Below, piece after piece: positions 32,557-42,490 of a stretch of 64,000 nucleotides of DNA. Made by a program: the position numbers and the translations under genes. The DNA is taken from positions 2,108,001 through 2,172,000 of the forward strand of contig NW_008481810.1 in NCBI RefSeq assembly GCF_000365145.1, in the 5' to 3' direction. Each line of letters starts with the position of its first letter. Position 1 is the first letter of the stretch. The stretch is from Cyphellophora europaea CBS 101466. Lineage: Eukaryota > Ascomycota > Eurotiomycetes > Chaetothyriales > Cyphellophoraceae. The notes beneath the pieces are model-generated. The model was not told where the DNA came from. It saw only the letters and a list, made by a program, of their open reading frames with translations, and ran no database searches.

Positions 32557-34516
32557 TGTGTGTGAGAGTGCAGGAGGAGGTTGGGGAAGCGGTGTGGGTA
32601 GTGCTGCACGAACAACGCGGCACCCAAAGGTACCCAAGCTACGGAGTAGGGACAGATGAATGGCGTGGGCGGCGGCTTATGTGGGATGGCCCCTTTGCTG
32701 ACACGAGGTGGCATGGTTACACAGAGCGTAGGGCTTTGCAGTCGAGGGCGATCTTAGACACGCCCGCCCCCAAGGCGAACCGTTCCGGCAAGAGCCGGAT
32801 GGAAAGAGTAATTACTTTGCCTGTTCCTGAGTGCAGGCGCTGGGGGGTATTAATTGGACGCGCGCGCTATTCCAATAATGACGTGCCGCATACGGAGGCC
32901 GTAGGTGTGTGGGAGCCTCGGGATTAAAGCAGAGTTGCATGGCGTCGCTTTCAAGAGGTGACTGGGGGCGGCAGAGCAAGATGCACGGAGGGTGGGAAGA
33001 CCGCCTGGAGATGGCGAGCTGGGGAGCAGGCAGTACGTGATGATTCAGCCGGAAGACGCTAGCTGCCTGGAGTGCCACGCTAGTGTGCCTCAAGGTGCCG
33101 ATCGTGGCGAGGGCCAGACTCTAAGCATGTGGTTGGGACAATAGAGGCAGAAAGTAGCACGGTTGATGCCAAAGACATGTTGATATGGCTCAAAGCGGTA
33201 TACACGGCTTTTCGCACTTTGATCATCCATCTGCTTGGAAAATCTGGAGAAGCATGGCAAAGAGGAAAAGCGGCCAGCGAAAAACCGGCGCGGCGAGAGG
33301 AGTGACGGGGAAAACTTGATCCGCCTGGTATCAGCAAATAGCAACAAATGACATGAGGCACGGTGGAGGCGTGGTGGAGGTGGATGGCGCCAATGACAGT
33401 GCCAGCATGAGGCCTCCAATCTACATAAGGGAAGTGAGGGAGCACTATTCCCCTTCTGTTTCTTTCTCTTCTCGTCTCCTCCCAGCGTCTTCGATCACCC
33501 AAAGGCACGCCTTGCACCACCTTCTGTTCGACAACTCGAATTGGCACCCTCGTACGGCAACGCATCCGGCGTGTTCTTCGACACCTCTAACTCTGTTGCG
33601 GGCAGCACAGCCGCGTGGCAAAAGGTACGTGCCAACACTTCAAGTCGTGTTGTCCATTCCCAATCAATCGAAAGCGTGGATCTACTTCCCATTCGAGAGA
33701 CGCGCCTTCCCTTGTTGCGCTGCGGGCTGGAGTATGACTTTCGTGCCATAACGATCCTCCTGAACCCTGCACGACTGCCTCAAAACCACCCAGCATGCAC
33801 CTCTGAGATGACCCCATGTCGACATCACCGCCGTAGTGATGGCTGTTGACTGTCGCACCATGGCTCATCGGGTGCTCGAGGGGCTGGTTATAGGCCCGGA
33901 CTTTAGGGCTGAAAGTTCAGGTTGGGCGCCCAGCGCGCCAAGCTTTGACGCGCCTGCCCTGCCCTGCCCTGCCCTGCCCTGCCCCGCGTCTTCACGCCGA
34001 AGCCGAAGTGGCAGCCGCCCAAGGCCTGCCCCGACCCTCTCCTTCCATTCCTCTTTCTACTCTTTGCCATCCAAAGCGGTTTACCGTCCTGCATCGTCAA
34101 TCCACTCACGATTCTGCTTTCCAGTTTCTTAACTCTTGCAAATTATTTTGGTCATCAAAGCCGAAAGCTTGTGTATGTTTCCCCCAGATTTTCATTCCTC
34201 TTGCCTTGTCGCGTCGTCAACCTCATCGCGCGTTAGGCGTCGAGCCCGAGCGCGCACGCAACTGCTACTTGACCATTGACGCGTTTTCTTCCATCTTTAC
34301 TGTGGCTTCGCTCAAGCTGTGTCATCTCATTACTGACTTGACTTGACTATAGGTCCTAGACTGCTCATCGGCAAATACTGTCGACATCTTTCCATCGCTT
34401 CACCTCTCGCCCAAACCAGGTTAGTGCCACGATCCATTCCTAACAAGGCAATCAGCTTTCCACAATCAATCATGCTGATACCCTTTCTAGAAGTCCTTGT
34501 CTAACCTGTCTTGACA
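32557..34516. other. long upstream region of the MADS-box gene
   Basis: About 2 kb without a supported gene. From about 33430 the sequence becomes CT-rich (leader-like). A pentamer repeat lies at 33953-33982. The stretch CTGACTTGACTTGACTATAG ending at 34350 looks like a branch and acceptor, so a 5' UTR intron is likely. Short ATG frames in the leader could be uORFs. Minus-strand frames at 33565-33080 have no domain. Confidence 0.5.
33953..33982 (+). repeat. tandem repeat of CCTGC, six copies
   Basis: Six perfect copies of the pentamer CCTGC, followed by CCC, in the presumed leader or promoter of the MADS-box gene. Such a low-complexity run may vary in copy number between strains. Confidence 0.9.
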
Positions 34517-35198
34517 ATGGCCGATATCACTGACCCTTCCGCCGGTCTCGACCAGCCATCGCCTGGTGATGACCTTGCTGGCAATGGTGGCGACACCCGT
34601 GGTCAGAAGCGCAACAACAGAGCTTCCATGGCCGGTGAGGATGATGACGACGATGACGAGAAAGGTGGCCGTGAGCGGAGAAAGATTGAGATCAAGTTTA
34701 TCCAGGACAAGTCTCGCCGGCATATCACCTTCTCCAAGAGGAAAGCCGGAATCATGAAGAAGGTTTGTCTCGCTTACTCCCTGTGCACAAGACCTCACTG
34801 ACCGAATCCAGGCGTACGAGCTTTCGGTCCTCACCGGCACCCAAGTGCTGCTTCTAGTCGTCTCCGAGACTGGCCTCGTCTACACCTTTACCACACCCAA
34901 ACTCCAGCCTCTCGTCACCAAGGCTGAGGGCAAGAATCTGATTCAAGCCTGCTTGAACGCCCCAGAGCCCAGCAGCGATAACGGTGTTGATGGTGCTGAT
35001 GATGTTGCCTCCCCCGATGACGTTTCGAGCATGCCTCAACCTCCTCCAGCCATGCCTCGCGCCCCTGCTCACAATGCTGGCTACATGACACAAGAACAAC
35101 AGCAACAGGCTCTGTATTACCAGCAGCTGCAGCAACAGCAGAACCAGGGTGGCCAATATGCCGGTATGCCTCAGATGCCCCAGCATCAGCGTGCTTAG
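34517..35198 (+). CDS. MCM1: MADS-box transcription factor MCM1
   Basis: Two exons (34517-34762, 34812-35198; 49-nt intron) give 210 residues. The MADS domain runs from about residue 52 to 110: GRERRKIEIKFIQDKSRRH and TFSKRKAGIMKK before the intron and AYELSVLTGTQVLLLVVSE after it, followed by the SAM-type extension (LVTKAEGKNLIQACLN). This matches the SRF-type fungal factor Mcm1, which works with partner proteins on mating, cell-cycle and metabolic genes. An acidic run (EDDDDDDEKG) lies just N-terminal, and the tail is Pro/Gln-rich (about 160-205) as in other ascomycete Mcm1 proteins. Confidence 0.96.
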
Positions 35199-35633
35199 GA
35201 TGCACCACCGCTGCCAGAGTTGCCGCCCAGCACTCCAACTCCACCAGCTCACGACTTCTCCATCCGTGCCCGACGCCGCGACATGTAACTGACTTTAGTC
35301 GCACTTTTGGGAGGGGGAGATGAGCTTGCAATAATGTCGGCGACTCAAGATACGACAACGTCTTAGCCACATGACCTTATCACCGACTATCGTTGCCGTT
35401 GTCCAGTGATAGTGTACTTGTTCATAGGCAGGAGTTCATTGGTACGTTCTCATGACAACGGTGGGATGGCCTAAATGGACAGCAAGCACCTGCGAACGGA
35501 TCACAGGGATCACAGGGATCAGTCGAATTATCTTTTTAGTCTCGTCTCATAGGGGTATTCAAAATTATCTCTGAACTCATTGGTCATTGTAGAGTCTCTT
35601 CTCCCATTCTCCAGGCATTGTTGTTTGCATCGC
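35199..35633. other. convergent 3' region
   Basis: 435 bp between two converging genes. It includes a nine-base unit TCACAGGGA repeated twice at 35501-35518. No gene seen. Confidence 0.45.
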
Positions 35634-36372
35634 TCAGGCCTTGTCCAGAGTCCTCTGATCGAAGTCGCCCTCCCCGAGCACATGATATCCATCTTCTGGC
35701 ACCCACGCTTCCCAAGTCTTCACCTCAGTTGCCTCATCGCCGTTCCCTGCGACCCCCATCTCCGTCCGAGCACTCCAGTCATACCACTCGTCACACCGCT
35801 TATAGAAAAGTGTCAGTAAGATTTGCATCGAGAGCATTTCCGGATAACGAGATGACGATGCCCCGGCCATGCTGGGATGGTAAAAAGCATACCACTTACA
35901 CTCTCCCAATACAGGGTCTCCCAAGTAGAGCAGGAGGGAGAGAGGACTCACCTCGATCGTCCCATGCCGCACCACGAGGTCCAACGCCCCACTTCCGGCC
36001 CGTGGCCTTATTCCGCGGCAGATCGTGCGTAAACGTCCCCCTTGTTGATCGTCCGGAAACTCACTCTGCCGCTGCTCGTGGCGGATGCGTCCCCCGTCGG
36101 AGGTGGCGTGGTAGTAGATGGGGGAGGCCGGGTCGAGAGACATGGCGAAGTCCGGGTGCGCCGTCTGCTGGATCTTGAAGTGGTTGGCGAGGTGCGAGGG
36201 GCTGGAGCGGCGGATGCGGAAGCCGTGGTCCGTGTAGGTGCCGCCGGTGCTGGGGCTGGTGGGGTGGAAGAGTGGAGGCGAAGTGGGTGGCGTTGTGGTC
36301 GGTGAGGGGGGCGGACCAGGCTGTGCAGAAGAGGGTGGGGAGGGTGGAGAGGGATAGGGGGTGGGAAGTCAT
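35634..36372 (-). CDS. unknown conserved-looking protein; frame break near its N-terminus
   Basis: The coding-like part reads TYTDHGFRIRRSSPSHLANH, then HPDFAMSLDPASPIYYHATS and a C-terminus VKTWEAWVPEDGYHVLGEGD, minus strand. I do not recognise the family. A 153-nt intron (35951-35799, GTGAGT donor, TTACTGAC branch, AAG acceptor) is likely; it is a multiple of three without stops. The first exon (MTSHPLSLSTLPTLFCTAW) is in another frame from the rest. Either a 61-nt intron with weak donor GTCCGC (36316-36256) joins them, giving 174 residues, or one extra C in a C-rich run near 36259-36268 shifts the frame, in which case the unspliced reading is natural. An ATG four codons upstream (36384) is an alternative start with a poorer context. 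Confidence 0.6.
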
Positions 36373-37328
36373 TGTTGGAGGCATGTACCGCTGCGGGGAG
36401 GTAATAGGTTGCCGTAAGACTTTAGGGTGTGCGTGGTGACGGGGGGCGCGATCTAGAAAGTCCGGGGAGATGGAGTTTGTCGAGAGGAGTGGGTGGCCGG
36501 ACTGTGCGTGTTGGTTAGAAGATGATGGAAACAGGTAAATTGCGTCAAGGTTGGTGAACGATACCAAAGGGAATAGGATAGCTGCTTTATATCAGATGGG
36601 ATTGTGTCGCTTTCGAGTCTTGTCAATCAAGCAATTGACGTATAAGCAGAATTCAGGCTGGGGAGACTGCTCGTTCAGGGCAGAGCATGGCCTAAGGCCA
36701 CGTACGGCGACGTACGGCCGAAAGTCAGCAGAGCCAAACCACAGCTGGAGGGGGTTTGCATAAGCTGAGGGAGCACGTCTTCGTATGCATGTTGCCTGGG
36801 TTTCGTAGTATGTACAAAGTTGATGTCGGGCAGCTACGAGCTGTGCTGTCGAGGTCATCAAGACCTAGGGACAGTCATGAGGTCAAGGAGTCGATCGTAT
36901 GACTTACAATAGGGCAGACATGATGGATGAAGCGGATACGACAGGATCGTTTGATGGCTTCCATTGTCATGCGATCTATCTAAATGTAGGACAGTCCTAA
37001 GACCGTCGACCACTCTGAGCATATGGAGGTCTGCTCTCCCCTCGAGGCTGATCCTGAGGTTCGACAAGCTCAACCCCTGACCATGTATGAAAGCCAGGCA
37101 TCATTGATCGAACAATCAAAGAAGTCTTGTCTATCCGTGCAGAATGTCGAATCTTCTGTGTGATCGAACTGAAGAAAGATTAAAATCATGCTTTCGTGTA
37201 AGCCCGCTGTACTTTTGAATATGGAATTCGTCCTTGTGGTAATCATCGCTCATGTTCACATTCCATCTTGATAGCCGACACCTCGACAATATTATGGACC
37301 TGTGGGTACCATGTCAAGTTGAGCTGAG
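36373..37328. other. intergenic region without a supported gene
   Basis: 956 bp. It contains a short direct repeat ACGTACGGC at 36700-36708 and 36710-36718. No coding frame is convincing. Confidence 0.45.
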
Positions 37329-38483
37329 CTAGCCCTGAACCTTCTTGACGCGCTCGAGGACCTTGCTGTACAAGGGGTGAGATGACTCGAGGCCGGTGAG
37401 CTTGGTGGTAGCATCCTCAGCAGAGTTTTCCTTGAGAATGGTGGCGAGCTCCTTAGACTCGTCGTCACCTTCGACGTTCTGGAATCGAAGAGCCATCTCG
37501 ACACCACCGAGGAGAGCCTTGACGTCGTAGCCCTGCTCGGCGAGCTGAGCAGCAGGACCAATGAATCGCTCCTTGCGGCCGAGCTTGCGGAGAGGGGCGC
37601 GACCGACGCGGACAGGAACATCCTCAAGGTGAGGATTGGAGATACGCTTGACAATGGTGTCAACGTATTTCTGCTGTTCCTCCTTGCTGATGCCGTGCTT
37701 GTTGACAATCAGGTGAGCAGTCTCCTTGAGAGCCTCGTTGACCTCGTTCTTGATATCCTCGTCGGCCATAGCCTCGTGGATAGTCTTCTTGCCTTTCTGG
37801 TAGCCAAAGTAGGCGGCAGTAGCGTGGGAGGTGTTGACAGTAAAGAGCTTGCGCTCGATGAACGGCTCGAGGTCCTCGACCCAGTGGATACCGTTGACCT
37901 TGGGAATACCAGATTTGAAGCCAGTGCTCTGGACGCACCACTCGTAGAAGGACTCGATGAGGACATCGAGGTTGGCACCGGCGGGCTGAGTGGGGACGAT
38001 GCGGTCGATGGCTGAGTTGCCATACTCGGCCTTGGAAGTGATCTTGTCCTGGTCGGGTTTAGGAGTCTTTGCAATGATGTGCTCACGCAGAGCATCAGTG
38101 GCATTAATCATGTTCTCGCAGGCAATGACAGCAAGAGGCTTCTCCTCAGTACGCTGGATGATGGCCTTGGAGATGGGCTCAGCGATGAACTTGAGGATGG
38201 TAGGACCAACGGCACAGGTGACGATAGCGGCCTTGCTGATGGTATCGATGGCATCTTGCAAGTTGTGCTTGGAGTTGATGGCACGGTAGTTGGTGATGGT
38301 CTTGGTCTTAGTGCCCTCAGCACCAACTTCGGTGATCTTGTACGACTTGGTGTTGTTAATGTTGTTGACGAGATCATCGACAACATCGACAAAGACGACC
38401 TCATAACCAGACTCGTGGAGGAGCTCGGCAATGAAGCCACGACCAATGTTGCCGCCGCCAAAGTGCACAGCGATGGGAGCCAT
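37329..38483 (-). CDS. MPD1: mannitol-1-phosphate 5-dehydrogenase
   Basis: Single exon, 384 residues, the normal length. It interconverts fructose 6-phosphate and mannitol 1-phosphate with NAD(H) in the cytosol, the entry to the fungal mannitol pathway. The Rossmann motif is at the start (VHFGGGNIGRGFIAELLHE). The polyol-specific dehydrogenase signature follows in the middle (IACENMINATDALREHI and RIVPTQP), and the catalytic-domain helix contains KLFTVNTSHATAAYFGY. Codon use is strongly biased to C at third positions, which also opens long antisense frames over the gene (the plus frame 37629-38015, for example); these are not genes. The bias suggests high expression. Confidence 0.96.
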   Translation of the reverse strand: MAPIAVHFGGGNIGRGFIAELLHESGYEVVFVDVVDDLVNNINNTKSYKITEVGAEGTKTKTITNYRAINSKHNLQDAIDTISKAAIVTCAVGPTILKFIAEPISKAIIQRTEEKPLAVIACENMINATDALREHIIAKTPKPDQDKITSKAEYGNSAIDRIVPTQPAGANLDVLIESFYEWCVQSTGFKSGIPKVNGIHWVEDLEPFIERKLFTVNTSHATAAYFGYQKGKKTIHEAMADEDIKNEVNEALKETAHLIVNKHGISKEEQQKYVDTIVKRISNPHLEDVPVRVGRAPLRKLGRKERFIGPAAQLAEQGYDVKALLGGVEMALRFQNVEGDDESKELATILKENSAEDATTKLTGLESSHPLYSKVLERVKKVQG

Positions 38484-40001
38484 GGTTTTGAGTTGGGAAG
38501 AGTTTGGTAGGTTTGGAGACTGCGGTGATCGAGCGGTCAGTTCAGGTTCAAGCTAAAGTTTGCCCACTGCGTGAGCTACTTACAGTTGGTGAGACTCAGA
38601 TAGCTGAAGCAGAGACGCGGCGAACGCAGTGGTGTGATGAGGAGCAGGAAGTTCTCGAAGTAGCACAATGTGCGGTGTGAGTTAAATGACACTTTTGGGT
38701 GGGATGAAGGTCAAGAAGCAACTTTCTGGCGGGGTGTCCTCGAGTGCGTTTGACCTTATGTCATAAGGGTTGGCGCTAGGGGATAATATAGCTCTATATC
38801 CGTCTTGTGAAGGGCAACCGCAGCCGGCCCGAGCATTGTCCCGTGTAGGAGACAGCCTGGCACATGGCTTCACTCACAGCGCGGAGAGGTTGTCACACTC
38901 CGGTCAGACTCAGGTGACAGTTTCACCGTGATGCCTAATAGCCGAAGCATCGCCTTTTCCCGGAGCAAAGGACCCGGTAATAAGCAACGTCGTATGACCT
39001 TCACAAGCAACTCTTTCTTGACTTCAGCCACAGGAGCTGTGGAAAGTAGCAAGTATGACGGTAGCCATGAGTGACATAGTCGAATAGCTGAAAGCTGCTC
39101 ATCCGCAAGTTTCATATCAAGCAGATTTGCTACCGAGCCAACTGATTGTCAATCAGTGACCAAAATGTTTGCACCAGCCATTTCTTCGACTCGAACATCG
39201 GGTAGGATGCGCTCCCAGGATGATCAAACCAGCCTCAAATAAGACTCAAGCGGCAGTGAAAAACAGCTGCAAGTTTCAATTGCGGGAGAATCCATCGCCG
39301 ACAGCATGCTTGCTAGCTCGATAATGGGCTCCGCTTTGCACGCCCTCTGCAGGCGATAGACTGGGCAAGGTCTCCCTTTACCGACTTCTCCTGGCTTGCT
39401 TACCCACAGCCGGATATATACGTTTGTACGCGTTGCCCATGGAGCTGAATTGTCTTTGCCATCAGTCCAGCCTGCTTGTCAGTGCCGTCGAGCCTGATCT
39501 AGCAATTGGAGTTTGCCAGATATTGCTTGATATAGCCAGGGTCTTTGGACGAGTCTCATCTTGCGATGAGAAAATATTGAGAGTGTTCGAAAAGGAGGCT
39601 CGGCCCTGAAGCTGGACTTGCGTTCGGCGTCAAGACGAGGATCATGAGCCGCAAGACCTCGACAAGCCGCGAGACTATCTTCAGACACGGTTCCTGAGGT
39701 GCGGTGGAGTTGAGAGATTGCAACGAAAAGATGCCGCTTTCCAGAGAGACATGGTAGATTCTTCCACCTTGCAAAATGAGCCACGAATGGTCGGATCGCG
39801 GCCAGCAGATCACGCACCCGGCGTCACATAGCCACAATTGAGGGTACTACGAAACTTGCCCATCCATTTTTGGCAGTTCAAAAGACTCATATCATTACAT
39901 ACTTCTCGTTCTGCCACCATCTAGTGCACAAACCCTCGCTAAAATACAGCGCTAAAATTCACACCCAGGAGTCCCTTTGCGACAACTCTCATGCTCGCCG
40001 C
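38484..40001. other. long intergenic region without a supported gene
   Basis: 1.5 kb. It includes the promoter of the mannitol-1-phosphate dehydrogenase gene. Frames at 39424-39609 and 39817-39479 show no domain or splice structure. No repeat, tRNA or transposon end was seen. Confidence 0.5.
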
Positions 40002-40912
40002 TCAGATCTTGCTCGACTTGAAACCCTTGTCTCGCCGACCGCCACAGACCTGCGCAATAGAAAGAATGGTAGCCACCAGCATAGCCGCTGTGGCGCCCCA
40101 GGACATGCCGAGGAACTCTGTGCCCTTGGTGGCGGAGACGCCAATGTCTTGGCCGTACTTGTTGATGGCGTCGGTTGCTTTGGCCATGACAGCCGTCGCG
40201 ATGGCGGAGGCTATGCCGAGGGAAAGGAACGAGATCTTTGCAACTAGTTAGCGCGTGGCAACAAGAAATTTGGTAACAAGGTACGTACGAATGAGACAAC
40301 GAAGACACCACAAGGGGTGCCTCGTCCGGAACTGAAGATGCTGACCGCGGAACCGATGATGGCGAAGCCAGCGAAGCCGATGCCAACACACCAGAAGACG
40401 AACATGGCAATGCTCGCGGCACGGATGGCATCCACAGCTCTGTCGATGTCTTCAGGCCAGTTCAAGTCCTCCAGAGTGATACCGCTAGGTAAGTGCTCCT
40501 CGATGATCTCGGAGGGATTGAAGTGGAAAAGGGCATTGCGCTCGGAGCAGTTGGTAGTATTCTTCTTGGCGTTGTCGGCGGTGCCATTGGGTTCAAACAT
40601 GCCCTCGCAGTAGTTCATGACGTGCACGGCGTAAAAGTCGGAGATATTGAGACGCTCGGTGATGGCATCGGCAGCATCGCCGATGAGATCGTTGGCGACG
40701 TCCTGGGCAGAATTGACGAGATCATCTAGGAAGTTGTCGTCAGGGTCGGAAGTCGTGTTGAATATCTCACCCTGGCCGATCTGAGATACGTTCAGGGTCA
40801 TGACATCGGCGCTCTGCAGGAAGGATCGGCTGGAGCCTGCGAACAAGCATAGTAACGAGAGGACCAGGGCCGCTATCGAGCAGGTGAGCGTGAGAATCGA
40901 GGTCAGCCGCAT
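40002..40912 (-). CDS. SUR7/PalI-family membrane protein
   Basis: Two exons (40912-40289, 40235-40002; 53-nt intron with a GCTAAC branch and AAG acceptor) give 285 residues. The layout is the family's: an N-terminal membrane helix (about 4-27, LTLTCSIAALVLSLLCLFAG), a 150-residue outer loop with several N-glycosylation sites (NVS, NTT, NGT) and a Cys pair (NYCEGM and TNCSE), then three close helices (about 170-197, 205-228, 247-268). Sur7 proteins mark eisosome domains of the plasma membrane; PalI members act in pH signalling, and these cannot be separated here. The AAG acceptor is preferred over the TAG 8 nt before it because only AAG keeps the frame. A longer upstream frame exists; the chosen ATG places the helix correctly. 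Confidence 0.86.
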
Positions 40913-41754
40913 TGTCGGTGTGTCGGCGTGTCGGTGATCCAAATGATCGAGTACGTTGAGAACAATCTTGGGGTGAGAATGAAATAGGTCAGCGAGAAGG
41001 TGGAAGGCGCAACGCTGGTTTAGAGCCTTTGCAAGGGAGATATGCAAAGGATGGATAGAAGGAGGAAGATGGGGCTGTGTTACAAGCTTATACTCGTGGC
41101 AGGAGCCGGCGCCAGGAACAATGCAGGATTGCTGTCAACCAGTGATGTCTGAAGCAAACATGGTTCGAGGGTCTTGGATTTTGCGTCTGTCTTGAAGTTG
41201 TCTGAGAGTCGCGTAGCCAGGAATCTCAGCCACTGCGATCGACGTGCTGGACATTGCGGAGCGACGTCATTCTGGTGATTTGTGCCCAGCCTTCGGCCTT
41301 GATGTGGTTAGGCAGTGTTTTTGGCAAGGCCGGCGGTGCTGGGCCAACACAGGCCCGTGCGGCAGCAAGCGCCAGCCCGCGCCTAGCCGAATCCAACTTT
41401 TGCCCAGTTTTCCCGTTTTCGTGCCTGGGGCCCAGTCATTTGCCGCTTTCGCTAACGGCGGTGACCTCGCCGGTGCCTTCGTAGCCAGTGACTGTTTCTG
41501 AGGACCTGGTTTCTCAGGCACCTGGAAAACGGTGCGCAAATAGAAACTGCGCTAGCACGTGGTTTTGCGTTGCGCGTTGCTCATTGCCTGGGGGAATGTT
41601 GCGGATAGAAAGCAAACCTCCTGTTCGTTGAGTTGCATTGTAGCAGACAAACGCACCGATGGCCCCAACTCGGTGGTGCTGCTACGCTGTAGATCGAGTC
41701 GGGTAGGATGTGCTTGTTCTTGACATTGAACGTCTGCTGAATCTCCGCCCATCC
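40913..41754. other. intergenic region
   Basis: 842 bp between two minus-strand genes. Short frames at 41244-41539 on both strands have no domain. Confidence 0.45.
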
Positions 41755-42086
41755 TCAATCATTCTGACTTGACATGCCGGATTCAGGCTGAGTTTCGACT
41801 CTCTCACGCCGGAGTTGATTGATAGCGTTCTGCCAATGTCAACAGATGAGCACACACTCGGGCTCAGTCCAGACTCACAGCAAGTGCCTCCGGATTTACC
41901 CCATTTTCCATCAGCGAGACACATAATGAGAGCTGAGTGCGATCAAGCTGGGTGTTCTGTATCTCTTGTCAGCCGTGTGGACCTCCCCTTGTTTTGGCGT
42001 GCGACACGGACTAAGAGGACCGAGATCTCTTGCAAAATGTCGATGACTTCGCGAGCCTTCTCCTTCTTTGACTCTTTAGTTGACAT
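41755..42086 (-). CDS. MZT1: mitotic-spindle organizing protein 1 (Mozart1, gamma-tubulin complex)
   Basis: Three exons (42086-42012, 41956-41879, 41829-41755) give 75 residues, exactly the usual size. The exons read MSTKESKKEKAREVIDILQ...SVLL, NTQLDRTQLSLCVSLMENG...EALA, and NAINQLRRERVE...QND, all in phase 0. The motifs LLNTxLDRxxLSLCxxxxExGVNPEAL and L-R-R-E are the hallmark of MZT1/GIP1, a small component that binds the gamma-tubulin ring complex and helps nucleate spindle and cytoplasmic microtubules. The first intron has a GTCCGT donor and a CTGAC branch, the second a GTGAGT donor. No other reading of the region is as good; a 127-codon plus frame over it is a shadow. Confidence 0.93.
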
Positions 42087-42490
42087 GTTTGTTGACAGTA
42101 GTTTCGATATCACTTTCAGACCTGGGCCGGTGAGCAAGATGGAAAGAAGAAGGGGAGCTGCGAAGGGCTTCAGCAAGAAGCGCGCCAAGAAATGGTAAAC
42201 GCGCTAAAACGCCAGAGCCGTGCCTCCCTGCGCACGTATAAGTAGTACCCCGGATACATAGTCTGTACGTTGTAGTGATTTCATGATATATCTCACCTAT
42301 ACCTTAGCAATGGAGAAGAGCTGTAGTATGAATTAGATGTCTATCTCGGACCTATCCGCTGCACCGTACACTCTGGGTCTTTCAGAACCATGTCCTTTCG
42401 AATAAGCAGGTATTCAAGCTGTGCATTATCAAGGGTTATCAATGGTTAACAAAAGGAAATGAATCCCATCCAGCCGAGAACAACGAAGTA
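42087..42490. other. intergenic region between AXL2 and MZT1
   Basis: 404 bp; no gene seen. It holds the MZT1 promoter and the AXL2 3' UTR. Confidence 0.4.

Noticed and set aside
37629..38510. Long plus-strand frames over the mannitol-1-phosphate dehydrogenase gene
   Set aside because: They mirror the strong third-position C bias of the real gene on the minus strand.
41815..42198. A 127-codon plus frame ending in a lysine-rich tail
   Set aside because: It overlaps the MZT1 exons on the other strand, which give a complete family match.
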